A stretch of 64,000 nucleotides of DNA from a bacterium (GCA_905221085.1 CAJNBT010000005.1:74485-138484), one strand, 5' to 3'; numbered from the stretch's first letter, positions 19,625 through 29,525 are shown. Program-made: numbers and translations. Notes: a model not told the origin generated them from the letters alone.

Positions 19625-20578
19625 CTATTCTACCATATTTTTCAAGAAATATTGCTGATAAAAGGCTGGTGGATAGAGCTTTTGCCAATCATTTTGAGGA
19701 TTTTCTTGATAATAGGTGTAAAAGTGCTGATAATAGCTATTCAAGTCTTGTTCAATCTGGAAAAATTTGCCCACTAGTGGTCTAATTTGGGGATACCATG
19801 CTTTTAGCTCATAAGTCAGGATATTCTCTCCCTTTTGATAGGCTTCTGCTTGTTCTTTCATCCAAAAAGGATTTTGATAATACAATTGTTGCCGGATATA
19901 GCGACAGATGTCCTTATCTTGAGAAACTGTAAAATGAGATATTTTTTGTTTCTTATAGGGAAGACGCAATATTTCCAATAAACTACCTTGACCATAGGAA
20001 AATTCCTTGATTTGATAATGGAGTTTACCGCGTAGATCCTGATAAATCAGGTATTTGATCCTTAAAAGCTGTTTTTCCTTGTCTACTTCCCAAACATAAA
20101 AGCCCATATTTTGACTGAAATAAAGAAAACCTTGTTGCAGACGAGTCAAACGCTCCTTGAGCCAAAGTTTTTGACCCAGCAACCACAGTACTTGGTAACC
20201 TTGACTACGGTAACCCTCACTACGCTCCTTAAGAATTTTTTGAGGCAAGGGACTACACTGAACTTCTAAAGCTAGACTACCATTTACAAACACATCCGCA
20301 ATCTGTTTAAGTTCTGGAAACGGGTATTCTAATTGTACCTCTGCCTCTTTTTTCAACCAGTGATAGAGGAATTCCTTATTGGACAGGTGTTCTGGGCTTT
20401 CATTTTCAGAGGAATAATCACAGTCTTTTAAGGATTTATGGGCAAAATGGGTTCGTACACTTGAACCTTGACGCAAACGGAGCTGACCTCCACAAGCTGG
20501 GCAGGTGTATGCTTGCTTCTCAAGCTTGTCTTCTAACACATTTACTAACTCTCCCCTAGCATCTCTCGCAACAAACAT
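19625..20578 (-). CDS. coiA: Competence protein CoiA
   Basis: The 317-residue protein has the CoiA-type N-terminal zinc ribbon (YTCPACGGQLRLRQG) and a nuclease-like fold with LEVQCSPLPQKILKERSEGY (E-x-Q catalytic pattern). CoiA acts late in transformation, at the RecA-mediated recombination stage. GGAGGGAAATC precedes the ATG. A TACGAATA box at 20600-20607 gives a SigX promoter, as expected for a late competence gene. Confidence 0.95.
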   Translation of the reverse strand: MFVARDARGELVNVLEDKLEKQAYTCPACGGQLRLRQGSSVRTHFAHKSLKDCDYSSENESPEHLSNKEFLYHWLKKEAEVQLEYPFPELKQIADVFVNGSLALEVQCSPLPQKILKERSEGYRSQGYQVLWLLGQKLWLKERLTRLQQGFLYFSQNMGFYVWEVDKEKQLLRIKYLIYQDLRGKLHYQIKEFSYGQGSLLEILRLPYKKQKISHFTVSQDKDICRYIRQQLYYQNPFWMKEQAEAYQKGENILTYELKAWYPQIRPLVGKFFQIEQDLNSYYQHFYTYYQENPQNDWQKLYPPAFYQQYFLKNMVE

Positions 20579-20599
20579 GATTTCCCTCCTTTTCTATAT

Positions 20600-20607
20600 T
20601 ATTCGTA
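20600..20607 (-). promoter_or_regulatory. Competence (SigX/ComX) promoter box of coiA
   Basis: The minus strand reads TACGAATA exactly, preceded by a T-rich stretch and ending 21 bases before the coiA ATG. This is the known pneumococcal cin-box/com-box. Confidence 0.9.
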
Positions 20608-20643
20608 AAAAAGAAAAAGATCAGGAAATTTCCTAATCTTCAT
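20600..20643 (-). repeat. Direct repeat copy 1 (terminator plus competence box)
   Basis: The 44-base segment is the same as 21317-21361 apart from one extra A in the second copy. On the minus strand it holds the hairpin GATTAGGAAATTTCCTGATC, a T-rich tract and the coiA TACGAATA box. It follows hicB and serves as its terminator. Confidence 0.9.
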
Positions 20644-20655
20644 CACTCTATAATT

Positions 20656-21033
20656 TTAGAGTTGCAAGCGACTTTCAAGAGCTTGTGTCAACACTTCAGA
20701 ATAGTTCACTTTCTCACGATCTGCAAGTCTGACTAGCCACTCTGGAACCGTAACATTTTTTCGAATCGCTTTATTATTCTTTACGAAAGGCAAGGGATTC
20801 ACCTGAATCAAAGTCACAAATCCATCAGGAGCTTTCAACTCAGCAATGTCACTAGGAGTAGGCAAAGCCAGTCCTTCATCAATATAAGAAGCTAAAACAC
20901 TCTCAAGCATTTCCCGAGCATTTTTCATTGCAAGTTCAATCGTTGCTCCTTCAGTCCCGCCTCCAAATTCAGGAAATTCAACCCAGTATCCAGTGCCTTC
21001 TCTATGAAAAATAGCAGGATAAGATTTTAGCAT
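20656..21033 (-). CDS. hicB: HicB antitoxin
   Basis: The 125-residue protein has a HicB N-terminal partial RNase H-like fold (AIFHREGTGYWVEFPEFGG, about 5-60) and a C-terminal ribbon-helix-helix-type DNA-binding end (VTVPEWLVRLADREKVNYS). HicB blocks HicA and represses the operon. GGAGGTG lies 7 bases before the chosen ATG (MLKSYPAIF); a longer frame is not supported. hicB begins 27 bases after the hicA stop. Confidence 0.92.
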   Translation of the reverse strand: MLKSYPAIFHREGTGYWVEFPEFGGGTEGATIELAMKNAREMLESVLASYIDEGLALPTPSDIAELKAPDGFVTLIQVNPLPFVKNNKAIRKNVTVPEWLVRLADREKVNYSEVLTQALESRLQL

Positions 21034-21060
21034 AATACACCTCCACAATTTCCAAATCAA

Positions 21061-21249
21061 CTATAATCCCAAATCTTTTAATATTTTTCTCTCTAAACCT
21101 TTTCCTAGATCCTCATTACCGTGAACTGGAATAGTGACAAGATAGGGAACCCCTTCTTTCTTAAAATGATGATGACTTCCTCTCTTACGAACTTCAATCC
21201 ATCCATTTGCAAAAGCTAATTTTACCATTTCCTTACCTGTGATTGGCAT
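21061..21249 (-). CDS. hicA: HicA mRNA-interferase toxin
   Basis: The 62-residue HicA has a double-stranded RNA-binding-like fold with the catalytic histidine in KRGSHHHFKK and the family ending KGLERKILKDLGL. HicA cleaves mRNA ribosome-independently until bound by HicB. AAAGGTGACG precedes the ATG. It is transcribed from a near-consensus SigA promoter, with a second TACGAATA competence box farther upstream. All key residues are present, so the toxin looks functional. Confidence 0.92.
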   Translation of the reverse strand: MPITGKEMVKLAFANGWIEVRKRGSHHHFKKEGVPYLVTIPVHGNEDLGKGLERKILKDLGL

Positions 21250-21272
21250 TTATCGTCACCTTTCTATCTAAA

Positions 21273-21301
21273 ATTATACTTATAATGCGTATTTTTGTCA
21301 A
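21273..21301 (-). promoter_or_regulatory. SigA promoter and candidate HicB operator of hicAB
   Basis: On the minus strand, -35 TTGACA (21301-21296), a 17-base spacer and -10 TATAAT (21278-21273) form a full-consensus promoter. The -10 lies in the palindrome ATTATA-AG-TATAAT, a likely operator for autoregulation by the HicB ribbon-helix-helix. Confidence 0.85.
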
Positions 21302-21316
21302 TTCTTCTATCTTATC

Positions 21317-21324
21317 TATTCGTA
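21317..21324 (-). promoter_or_regulatory. Second TACGAATA competence box, upstream of hicAB
   Basis: The minus strand reads TACGAATA exactly in the same T-rich context as the coiA box, 67 bases upstream of the hicA ATG and just upstream of the hicA SigA promoter. SigX-dependent transcription into hicAB is predicted. Confidence 0.7.
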
Positions 21325-21361
21325 AAAAAGAAAAAAGATCAGGAAATTTCCTAATCTTCAT
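21317..21361 (-). repeat. Direct repeat copy 2 (terminator plus competence box)
   Basis: This 45-base copy of 20600-20643 has the same terminator hairpin, here directly after the methyltransferase gene, and the same T-rich tract and TACGAATA. Together the two copies bracket hicAB. Confidence 0.9.
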
Positions 21362-21367
21362 TCATCC

Positions 21368-22228
21368 TTATTTGATTTTTTTAGCTAGCATGGTCGCAAA
21401 GCGTAGTTGAATACGATTGCCATTCTCATCGCGACGGTGAAGATGGCCTGTATTTTCATTGTACTTGATCAATTCCCAGTCCTTGTAATAGTCTGCCAAT
21501 TCCCCTTCTTTAAAGGTAAATGGGAAGTTCACTGAGCAAGGGTAATCTTCCGTGTCCATGGCACAGACGATAAGATTATAGCCACCAACAGTGGTATGCT
21601 CCTGCATATTTTTGATAATTTCAGGAATGCGGTCTGCTTGCAAAAACATCAAAACAACTGTCGATATGATGAAATCATAGGCTTGGCTAATACTGGCTGA
21701 ATTGATATCGTAAAGACCGACTGGCATGTCCAGGTCTTCTTGCTCCACAATGCTTTGCAAGATTTCAAGAGCCAGTTCATTTTGATCTACAGCTGTCACA
21801 TCAAAACCTTGCTGGGTTAGAAAGAGTGCATTACGACCTTGACCACAGCCCAAATCTAAAGCTTTCCCTAGTTTTACTGTCTGCATAGCCTCTAGTACCT
21901 CTGAATGAACAGGATTGGTATTGTATTTCTTAGGAAAATAATCCTCAGGTTTACAATAAAACTCCAAATACCATTCCACATCATCTGTGGCTGCATCCAC
22001 TCGGTGCCAGGCTTGTGGTTGTGCCATGGGATTGTCGGCTCCTGCTTCAAAGAGGTGCTCAGCTAGAACCTCACCATCTTCTGTCAATTCAATAAACTTG
22101 AGAGCTCCCTTCAAGACAGAAATTTTCCCCCAAGTCCCAACCTTGGTATTGTGTTTCTGCTGAACAGCCTCTGGCATGGTTTCTTTAGTCCACAAGGGCA
22201 TGCGTTTATAGGCAACTAGTTTTTCCAT
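21368..22228 (-). CDS. tehB: TehB-like SAM-dependent methyltransferase
   Basis: The 286-residue protein has an N-terminal small beta domain (about 1-90, DUF1971-like, AEHLFEAGADNPMAQPQAWHRV) fused to a TehB methyltransferase domain with motif I LDLGCGQGRNALFLTQQG. TehB proteins methylate tellurite in other species; the natural substrate here is unknown. AGAGGAATGA supports the start at MEKLVAY over the ATG two codons earlier. The terminator after it doubles as the upstream direct repeat of the hicAB unit. Confidence 0.85.
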   Translation of the reverse strand: MEKLVAYKRMPLWTKETMPEAVQQKHNTKVGTWGKISVLKGALKFIELTEDGEVLAEHLFEAGADNPMAQPQAWHRVDAATDDVEWYLEFYCKPEDYFPKKYNTNPVHSEVLEAMQTVKLGKALDLGCGQGRNALFLTQQGFDVTAVDQNELALEILQSIVEQEDLDMPVGLYDINSASISQAYDFIISTVVLMFLQADRIPEIIKNMQEHTTVGGYNLIVCAMDTEDYPCSVNFPFTFKEGELADYYKDWELIKYNENTGHLHRRDENGNRIQLRFATMLAKKIK

Positions 22229-22242
22229 CTTCATTCCTCTTT

Positions 22243-22710
22243 TTATCGCTGGTTGACTGCTTTCATCACACGCGCAATATCACGATTCTGCTCACGTCGC
22301 TTGATTGACTCCCGTTTATCATAGTCATGCTTCCCTTTAGCTAAACCTAAAAGGAGCTTGGCATAGCCATCTTTGATATAGACTTTTAGGGGAACCAGGG
22401 TCATACCTGTCCCTTTAGTCTCTTGTTCTAATTTTTGGATTTGTTTCTTATGGAGCAGGAGTTTGCGACGACGTTCTGGTTCCTGGTTCCAGATATTGCC
22501 CTCTTCGTAAGGAGCGATATGAACATTGCTCAACCAAACTTCTCCATTTTTTACTTGGGCAAAGCCATCCTTGAGATTGATTCGAGCAGCTCGTACACTC
22601 TTGATTTCAGTTCCAGTCAGGACCATCCCTGCCTCTAGCGTATCTACGATTGTATAGTCATGACGCGCCTTTTTATTTTGTGCGACGACCTTTCCCTCGC
22701 CCTTTGCCAT
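22243..22710 (-). CDS. smpB: SsrA-binding protein SmpB
   Basis: The 155-residue protein has the SmpB oligonucleotide-binding barrel ([32 protein letters not shown]) and a basic C-terminal tail ([18 protein letters not shown]). It binds tmRNA and starts trans-translation on stalled ribosomes. The gene overlaps the end of rnr by 38 bases in another frame. RNase R degrades the released defective mRNAs, so the pairing is functional. Confidence 0.97.
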
Positions 22711-25027
22711 GTTTGGCTCCTTTCTTAGCTACTTCCTTATAAAAAGGTTTCTTTCCTTTTTTCTTCTTGTCTTTTTGTGAATGCTTGCGCTTATCATTTG
22801 AGCGTCCTGATTTTCTCTTGTCTTCTTTCTTATCTGAACGACTATTTGAACCACGCCCTCTGTCGCTACGATTAGACTGTTTCAAGCCTTTTTCAATCAC
22901 ATCAAACTCACTTGGGATATAAGAGAAGTCAATTTCACCTGTCATCTTATCCGCTCTTTCAACCCGAATGCGAATCTGCTGACCTACACGAAAGGTTGTT
23001 CCTGATTTCTCTCCACGAAGGGTCAAATCACGTTCGTTGAAATGGTAGAACTCAGGCAAATTGGTGATGTGAATCAAGCCTTCAACCGTATTTGGCAATT
23101 CGACAAAGAGACCGAACTTGACAATACTTGATACAACTGCATCATACTCTTCGCCCACGTATTCTTCCATGTACTCAGCCTTTTTCATGGCTTCGACTTC
23201 ACGCTCAGCCTCAATGGCACGACGTTCACGGTTGGAAGACTGGGTCGCAATCTCTGGAATCACTTGCTCAAAATGCTCTGCTATTTCCTTAGAACGGCCG
23301 TAGTCACGAATCATACGGTGAACAAGAAGGTCTGGATAACGACGAATCGGACTGGTAAAGTGAGTATAATAGTCAGCAGCTAGTCCATAGTGGCCATGAT
23401 TGTGCTCCGAATAACGAGCCTGCTGCATGGAGCGAAGAAGCATCATGGACAATACATCTGCATAAGGTTCTCCCTCAACAGTACGCATGATGTCTTGGAG
23501 GGCCTCCTGGCTAATCTCACTGGCAGTCCCATAAATGCGCAAGCCAAAACTCGAAGCATAATCAATAAACTTCTGAACTTTTTCAGCCTTAGGCTCCTCG
23601 TGAATTCGATAGATAAAAGGCAAATCCAGCTTGCTAAAATGCTCAGCAACTGTTTCATTGGCCATCAGCATAAAGGACTCAATCATGCGCTCGGCAACAC
23701 CACGCTGACGAAGAACGATATCAACAGGCTTACCTTGTTTATCCACTAAAATCTTGGCTTCATTGGTATCGAAATTGAGAGCTCCACGTTTCACACGCAT
23801 GTTTTCTAGAGTTTCATGGAGCTTAGCCATAAGTTCAATACTTGGAACAATTTTCTGATATTCTTGTCTCTTTTCCTCGTCGCCAGCTAGGATATCATTG
23901 ACATCACTATAGGTCAGACGGAAGCTTGTCTTGATAACCGTTTGTGTGATGGTGTAGTTGACTACACGACCATGTTTATCAATCTCCATAATGGCAGACT
24001 GGGTCAGACGGTCAACTTGGGGATTGAGAGAGCAGATGCCATTTGACAAACGCTCTGGAAGCATTGGAACCACACGGTCTGTTACATAGACTGAAGTAGC
24101 GCGATTAAGGGCTTCCTTGTCCAGGGCAGAACCTTCTGTCACATAATAGGAAACATCTGCTATGTGAATACCAAGCTCCAGATTTCCATTTTTCAAGGCC
24201 TTGATATGCACCGCATCGTCCAAGTCCTTGGCATCCGCGCCATCAATGGTGAAGGTAATCTCATCTCTCAAATCCAGACGACCTTCCATATCCTTTTGAG
24301 ACGGAGCATCAGGCACACTTTCCGCTTCCTTGACAACGGCTTCTGGAAACTCGGATACAATGTCCATAGACTCCAAAATCTCAAGAACATCGATTCCGAC
24401 ATCCGTTGAATGTCCCACCACATCGAGGACACTCGCGACAAAGAAATCATGTTTCTTGCTTGGGTATTTGTCAATAAAGACCTTGAGAACTTCTGTTCCC
24501 TCCAGTTTAAGGGCTGGTTTCTTAACATAGATCGGTTGGCTGATTTTCTGGTTTTTCGAACGGATGTAGCCAGCATACTTAGGCTTTTCCTGATCTAGAA
24601 CGATTTGGCCGACAACTGTTGTCAGGCTGTGTTCTAAGATATCAATAATTTTGGCTTCGGCAGCTGTTCCCTTGTTGCGGTCAGCGACTTTCTTGATGAC
24701 GACCTCAACGGTATCACCATCAATAGCATAGTTGACATCATTTTTCCCTACAAAAAGGTCGTCCTCTTCGCCTTCCAGGCTGACAAAGCCAAAGCCATTT
24801 TTATGGGCATGAAAAATCCCCTTGAGGGTAATCTCATGTTTTTTCTTGGCTTCCAAAGCCAGACTTCCATCTTCTTCAAAGCGAATCTGGTGCTTTCTTT
24901 CCATTAAGGACAAGGTTTTAATCAACTCACGAAAATCCTTGGAACCGTCTTTTCCCAAAGCCTGAGCCAAGTCATTGACAGTCACCTTTCCCTTGTCTTG
25001 CAAATATTCTTTTATTCTATCTTTCAT
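22673..25027 (-). CDS. rnr: Ribonuclease R
   Basis: The 784-residue 3'-5' exoribonuclease has an N-terminal winged helix, cold-shock domains, an RNB catalytic domain with the acidic motif [27 protein letters not shown] cluster at about residues 250-275, an S1 domain at about 630-705, and a long Lys/Arg/Ser-rich tail. It degrades structured RNA and works with tmRNA-SmpB. The basic tail encodes the start region of smpB in the overlapping frame. Confidence 0.96.
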
Positions 25028-25089
25028 ATTTTCTTTCTAGATTTTTTCTTTTCTTTTACTGTAAAACCTTCTCAAACATCCTTTAAAAA

Positions 25090-25120
25090 TAAAAAGAGGC
25101 AAAGACCTAGTCCTGCCCAT
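25090..25120 (-). terminator. Hairpin between secG and rnr
   Basis: A minus-strand GGCA-GAC/GGTC-TGCC stem is followed by TTTTTATTTTT. It probably causes partial termination after secG. Confidence 0.65.
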
Positions 25121-25127
25121 TATTTTC

Positions 25128-25361
25128 TTATCTACTTGATAATACCGTCAATGCTAAGGCAATGGCTAGCCAGAAAAAGACTAAAATCCCTGTCAAACGC
25201 TGCATTACAGCTTCAAAACCGCGAGCTTTACTGCGTTCAAACAAATCACCTGAGCTGGCATCAAATACATTGCTGGATTGGTTTTTGGTTGGTTGCATGA
25301 AAATCGCAATCACAATCACAACAGATAATACTAATAAAATGGTTAATAATAGGTTATACAT
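25128..25361 (-). CDS. secG: Preprotein translocase subunit SecG
   Basis: The 77-residue protein has two hydrophobic spans (about 3-20 and 52-74) separated by a polar loop rich in Gln, Ser and Asp (QPTKNQSSNVFDASSGDLFERSK), the typical SecG shape. It is the non-essential third subunit of the SecYEG channel. It lies after rpmG and before rnr, the usual Gram-positive arrangement. Confidence 0.93.
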   Translation of the reverse strand: MYNLLLTILLVLSVVIVIAIFMQPTKNQSSNVFDASSGDLFERSKARGFEAVMQRLTGILVFFWLAIALALTVLSSR

Positions 25362-25400
25362 ATCAAACTCCTTAAAATCCCTATTATTTTACCATAAAAT

Positions 25401-25550
25401 CTACTTAGATTCAAGATGTAGGGTTACTTTTCTTTCCTTGGGACAATACTTTAAAACCTCAATCTTGTCTGGATGAGTTTTTGAATTTTTACTGGTTAGG
25501 TAATTGATACTGCCACAAGAGGAGCATTTTAGATTAATTTTTACTCGCAC
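25401..25550 (-). CDS. rpmG: Ribosomal protein bL33 (49 aa, GTG start)
   Basis: The 49-residue frame [20 protein letters not shown] starts at a GTG and keeps a zinc-type cysteine pair CSSCG, but the second pair is reduced to a single Cys (YCPKERK), so it is a partly zinc-independent type. Its GTG shares one base with the pmrA stop (TAGTG), which indicates translational coupling. AAAGGA lies 6 bases upstream. Streptococci often carry several L33 copies. Confidence 0.9.
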
Positions 25551-26749
25551 TAGATTTCCTTTACTTTTAATAATGTTCGAAATTGAAGCAGGTTAAAGAG
25601 GCAACTAAAGGCAACACAAAGGCTTGTCGCATAGAAGACAGCATGGTAGCCAAATTGACCTGCTACTGCAGAACCTGCCATGGGCCCAACGACACCTCCC
25701 AGATAAAAGAATACCTGATTGAAGGCAAAGACCCTCGAAATGCCGACTTTGGGAGTCATCTTGCTGAGAAGGGCATTGACCCCAGGTATCAGCGCACCGG
25801 TTCCCAAGCCAAAGAGGAAACGATAGAGTCCTAGTTGAAGCGGGTTAGAGGCATTGGCACAGAGGAGATAGATGATAACTGAATAAAACTGGGCTACAAC
25901 TAAGAGGCGATGGTTGCCCACCTTGTCACCTAGCTTTCCCATGACTCCTGCACTCATCATACTGGAAAAACCCATACTGGATACAATCAAACCAGATACA
26001 AAAAGAAGATTCTCTGTCTGGCCTAAGTCGCGTACATACAGAGCTAAGATAGGGCCGATTGATTGGGCTGAAAATTGGATGACAAAACTGGTCAGAAAGA
26101 GGTTAACCAAAAGATAGGGATATTTAACTGATGTAAATAATTCCTTTGTTGAGATGGCCTTTTCCTTGGCTACTGGTTGAAAATCTTCCTTGATAAAGCA
26201 AATAGTCAAAATAGCAGCTAAAAATAGAAAACTACCAACCAGTAAGAAAACAGTACGAATGCCAAATAATTCTGCGATAAAGCCACCAATAAAAGGACCA
26301 GTTAGAGTACCTGCAACTACGCCTGTAGACAAAGTACCTAAGGCAGAGCCTGATTTCTCCTTGGGAACCTGACTGGCTATCAGGGCTGTGGCATTAGGAA
26401 CAAAACCCGCAAATACACCGTTTAATAACCGAAGAAAGATTAACCAATAAATATTTGGTACAAATGCTAATCCTCCCATAGTGATAGTCATGGCTAGACC
26501 AGCTCGAATCATCATGGGTTTTCGACCGTATTTGTCAGCAAGAATACCCCAGATAGGAGAAAAGAGCGCCGCGGAAATAGCAGAGATAGAAATTGCTAAG
26601 CCTGCATAAAAAGCGACTTGCTCACTCCCTACACCCAGACTTTCCACAAAGATGGGCATAAAAGGCACAACTAAGGAAATACTGGCTCCTGTCAGAAAAT
26701 TAACAAACCAGGCAATGCGCAGATTATCCTTCCAGTTAATCTCTGTCAT
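25550..26749 (-). CDS. pmrA: PmrA-type MFS multidrug efflux transporter
   Basis: The 399-residue protein has twelve predicted membrane spans and the MFS motif A-like segment [13 protein letters not shown] after span 2. It is near-identical in recalled sequence to pneumococcal PmrA, an exporter linked to fluoroquinolone and dye efflux. The start at MTEINWKDN, one base after the coaE stop, matches the family length. It is translationally coupled to coaE and rpmG. Confidence 0.93.
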
Positions 26750-26750
26750 C

Positions 26751-27341
26751 TTAGCTACCTCCCTCAAGAAGGATACGCACTTGAGTAAGAAGCTGGTTCT
26801 GATTGCCATTGTTGTCTAGAACATGGCTGGCCAAATCTTTCTTTTTTTCTAAAGTCCACTGGGCTGCCAGACGAGACTCAGCTTCATCCTTGGATAGCTG
26901 ATCCCTTTTCATTAAACGTTCCACTTGGACATCTCGGTCCACATAGACCAACCAAGTCTCATCAAACCAAGAGACGTAGTCCTGCTCAAAAAGTAGGGGA
27001 ATATCCATGAAGAAAATCTCTTCTGTCTGAGCCAATTGGTCTCTTAATGTAGCTAGTTCCTCACGGATAATCTCTCCTTGAGTTATCCTAGACCATTCCC
27101 GTTCCTCAGGATTTGAAAAGATAAGACTAGCTAGGAGAGGGCGATTGAGTTCTCCATTTTCTAAGATAATTTTTTGACCAAAGTGCTGGACTAGAGCCTG
27201 AAACAGACGACCACCAGGTTTCTGTAGTTGGTGGACGACTGCGTCGGCATCCACTACTTGAAAGCCTTGCTTTCTTAGAAAATTTGTCACAGTTGACTTA
27301 CCAGAGGCAATTCCCCCAGTGATTCCAATGATTTTTCCCAT
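26751..27341 (-). CDS. coaE: Dephospho-CoA kinase
   Basis: The roughly 196-residue kinase has the P-loop GITGGIASGKS at the N-terminus, VVDADAVVHQL and the lid segment RLAAQWTLEKK. It catalyses the last step of CoA synthesis. The ATG at 27341 overlaps the mutM stop (TGATG). Confidence 0.96.
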   Translation of the reverse strand: MGKIIGITGGIASGKSTVTNFLRKQGFQVVDADAVVHQLQKPGGRLFQALVQHFGQKIILENGELNRPLLASLIFSNPEEREWSRITQGEIIREELATLRDQLAQTEEIFFMDIPLLFEQDYVSWFDETWLVYVDRDVQVERLMKRDQLSKDEAESRLAAQWTLEKKKDLASHVLDNNGNQNQLLTQVRILLEGGS

Positions 27342-28165
27342 CAGCCCCTCCTTTGGCACTGAGGACAAAAATGAGTTCCTCGTCCGCCTAGTTGGATTTT
27401 CTCAATCACAGTGCCACAACGTGAACATTCTTGACCAGCCTTGTCATAGACTTGATGAAAATCCTGCATGGTTCCATCTTCCCCAAAGGCATTGGTATAT
27501 GTTCGAATGGTGGAACCACCTTTTTCAACAGCCTGTCCCAAAACAGCAATGGTCTGGTCATGAATAGCTATCTCTTCCTCTATTGTCAAAGTCTGGGAAG
27601 GTCTGGCTGGATGAACCTGAGCTCGCCAGAGAACCTCATCCACATAGATATTGCCAAGTCCAGCTACCAAAGTCTGGTCTAGGAGATGGGATTTGATAGG
27701 CTTTTTGGACTTGGCTAGGGCAGCTTGAAAGACCTGCAAATCAAAGTCTTGCTCCCTTGGCTCCGGACCTAGTTTCTTAGAAATAAAGTAGGCTTCCAAC
27801 AGGTCTGGCGCAAACAGTTCCATAGTACCAAACTTGCGTACATCCTCATAAACAAGCGTACCACCATCTTCAAACTGAAAGAAAACATGGGCATGCTTGC
27901 GTTCAGGTACTTGGTCTGGATAGTAAAAATACTTTCCCTCCATCCGCAAATGGGAAATCAAGACCTTGTCTGTCAGGTAGAAAAGTAAATATTTTCCACG
28001 ACGTCCCATTGACTCAACAACTTGACCAGGCACTTCCTTTTGAAACTCGTCCAAATCTGTCTTAATCATCTTGGGATAGCGAATTTCTACACTCGAAATC
28101 TTCTTTCCCAAAATCAATTTTTCTAAGCCACGACGAACGGTTTCAACCTCAGGTAATTCAGGCAT
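27341..28165 (-). CDS. mutM: Formamidopyrimidine-DNA glycosylase (MutM/Fpg)
   Basis: The 274-residue enzyme begins [13 protein letters not shown], with the catalytic Pro2 and Glu3 exposed after Met removal. A helix-two-turn-helix region follows ([14 protein letters not shown]), and a C-terminal zinc finger CSRCGT...CPQC completes it. It excises 8-oxoguanine and related lesions. The frame extends upstream, but the conserved N-terminus fixes the start at 28165. It is coupled to coaE. Confidence 0.97.
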   Translation of the reverse strand: MPELPEVETVRRGLEKLILGKKISSVEIRYPKMIKTDLDEFQKEVPGQVVESMGRRGKYLLFYLTDKVLISHLRMEGKYFYYPDQVPERKHAHVFFQFEDGGTLVYEDVRKFGTMELFAPDLLEAYFISKKLGPEPREQDFDLQVFQAALAKSKKPIKSHLLDQTLVAGLGNIYVDEVLWRAQVHPARPSQTLTIEEEIAIHDQTIAVLGQAVEKGGSTIRTYTNAFGEDGTMQDFHQVYDKAGQECSRCGTVIEKIQLGGRGTHFCPQCQRRG

Positions 28166-28213
28166 AAATCCTCCTTCTGTAAAAACAAGAAGCAGGCATG
28201 AGCCCACCTCTAC

Positions 28214-29113
28214 TTAATATTCCTTTTCATTATAGCCAAAGTCAGCCAAATCTAGCTTCTTATCTCGCCAGTTTTTCTTAACCTTGACCCAAGTTTCTAG
28301 GAAAACCTTGTCCCCTAGCATAAGTTCAATATCACGACGGGCCATAGTCCCAATTTTCTTGAGCATGGCACCACCTTTACCAATGACAATCCCTTTTTGG
28401 CTATCACGTTCGACCATGATGGTTGCACGGATATGAACCTTGTCTGTCTCTTCATCTCGTTTCATAGAATCAACCACTACAGCAACTGAGTGCGGAATTT
28501 CTTCACGAGTTAGGTGCAAGACTTTCTCACGAACCATTTCTGAAACCAAGAAGCGCTCTGGATGGTCTGTGATTTGATCAGCTGGGAAATATTGGAAACC
28601 TTCGTCCAGATTTTCACTCAAAATATCCACTAGACGAGAGACGTTATTCCCTTGAAGAGCTGAGATTGGAACGATTTCCTTAAAGTCCATTTGATTACGA
28701 AAATCATCAATCTGAGACAAAAGCTGGTCTGGGTGAACCTTATCGATCTTGTTCACAACCAAAATCACAGGAACCTTGGCAGCCTTGAGACGCTCGATAA
28801 TCATATCGTCCCCTTTGCCACGCGCTTCATCAGCAGGCACCATAAAAAGAACGGTATCCACTTCGCGAAGGGTACTGTAGGCAGACTCAACCATGAAATC
28901 TCCAAGGGCCGTTTTAGGCTTGTGAATCCCTGGTGTGTCGATAAAGACGATTTGTTCCTTATCAGTTGTGTAAATTCCCATGATTTTGTTGCGCGTTGTC
29001 TGCGCCTTGTCACTCATAATGGCAATCTTTTGCCCCATGACGTGATTTAAAAAGGTTGACTTCCCAACGTTGGGACGTCCTAAAATGGCTACAAAGCCTG
29101 ATTTAAAAGTCAT
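28214..29113 (-). CDS. era: GTPase Era
   Basis: The 299-residue protein has G1 [10 protein letters not shown]3 [10 protein letters not shown]4 NKID and a C-terminal KH RNA-binding domain ([15 protein letters not shown]). Era binds the 3' end of 16S rRNA and is needed for 30S maturation. It lies in the conserved ybeY-dgkA-era-mutM-coaE run. Confidence 0.98.
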   Translation of the reverse strand: MTFKSGFVAILGRPNVGKSTFLNHVMGQKIAIMSDKAQTTRNKIMGIYTTDKEQIVFIDTPGIHKPKTALGDFMVESAYSTLREVDTVLFMVPADEARGKGDDMIIERLKAAKVPVILVVNKIDKVHPDQLLSQIDDFRNQMDFKEIVPISALQGNNVSRLVDILSENLDEGFQYFPADQITDHPERFLVSEMVREKVLHLTREEIPHSVAVVVDSMKRDEETDKVHIRATIMVERDSQKGIVIGKGGAMLKKIGTMARRDIELMLGDKVFLETWVKVKKNWRDKKLDLADFGYNEKEY

Positions 29114-29129
29114 AATTTCCTCTTACTGT

Positions 29130-29525
29130 TTAAAATAATAAATCCCAGATTCGTGGGAGAAAAATTAATGCGCCTGTTAAGGCTGCGAAAAAAGAGACCA
29201 CCAATACCGCGCCAGCCGCCATATCCTTGGCATTTTTAGCCAGCATGGAAAAGTGATAGTGACTAGCCAAATCCACCACATTTTCGATAGCAGAATTGAT
29301 AATTTCAAAGGCTACTACCAAGAAAATGCTCAATAGGAGAAAGAGCCATTCGATTCGTGACACCCGAAAAACAAAACCTGCAAGGATGACCACTAGAGCC
29401 GTCACTGCATGTTTTCGCATATTGCGTTCTTCCTTGATAGCAGTAAAAATCCCTATGATGGCAAATTCTAAACTGGCTACCAGGTCACGATTTTTCCATT
29501 TTCGTTTATTGTCTTGTGAGTCCAT
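29130..29525 (-). CDS. dgkA: Undecaprenol kinase (DgkA family)
   Basis: The 131-residue integral membrane protein has three or four hydrophobic spans and the family motif [14 protein letters not shown] for metal-ATP binding. Gram-positive DgkA proteins phosphorylate undecaprenol rather than diacylglycerol, feeding the lipid carrier pool for wall synthesis. Its 5' end overlaps the ybeY 3' end by 20 bases. Confidence 0.93.
   Translation of the reverse strand: MDSQDNKRKWKNRDLVASLEFAIIGIFTAIKEERNMRKHAVTALVVILAGFVFRVSRIEWLFLLLSIFLVVAFEIINSAIENVVDLASHYHFSMLAKNAKDMAAGAVLVVSFFAALTGALIFLPRIWDLLF

Noticed and set aside
20600-21361. Prophage or integrative element carrying hicAB
   Set aside because: No integrase, transposase or phage gene is present; the unit is only about 0.7 kb and the repeats are host promoter/terminator DNA rather than att sites.
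21368-22228. Dedicated tellurite resistance determinant
   Set aside because: TehB-type methyltransferases are common core genes in streptococci, and no TehA partner is nearby, so a resistance role was not asserted.
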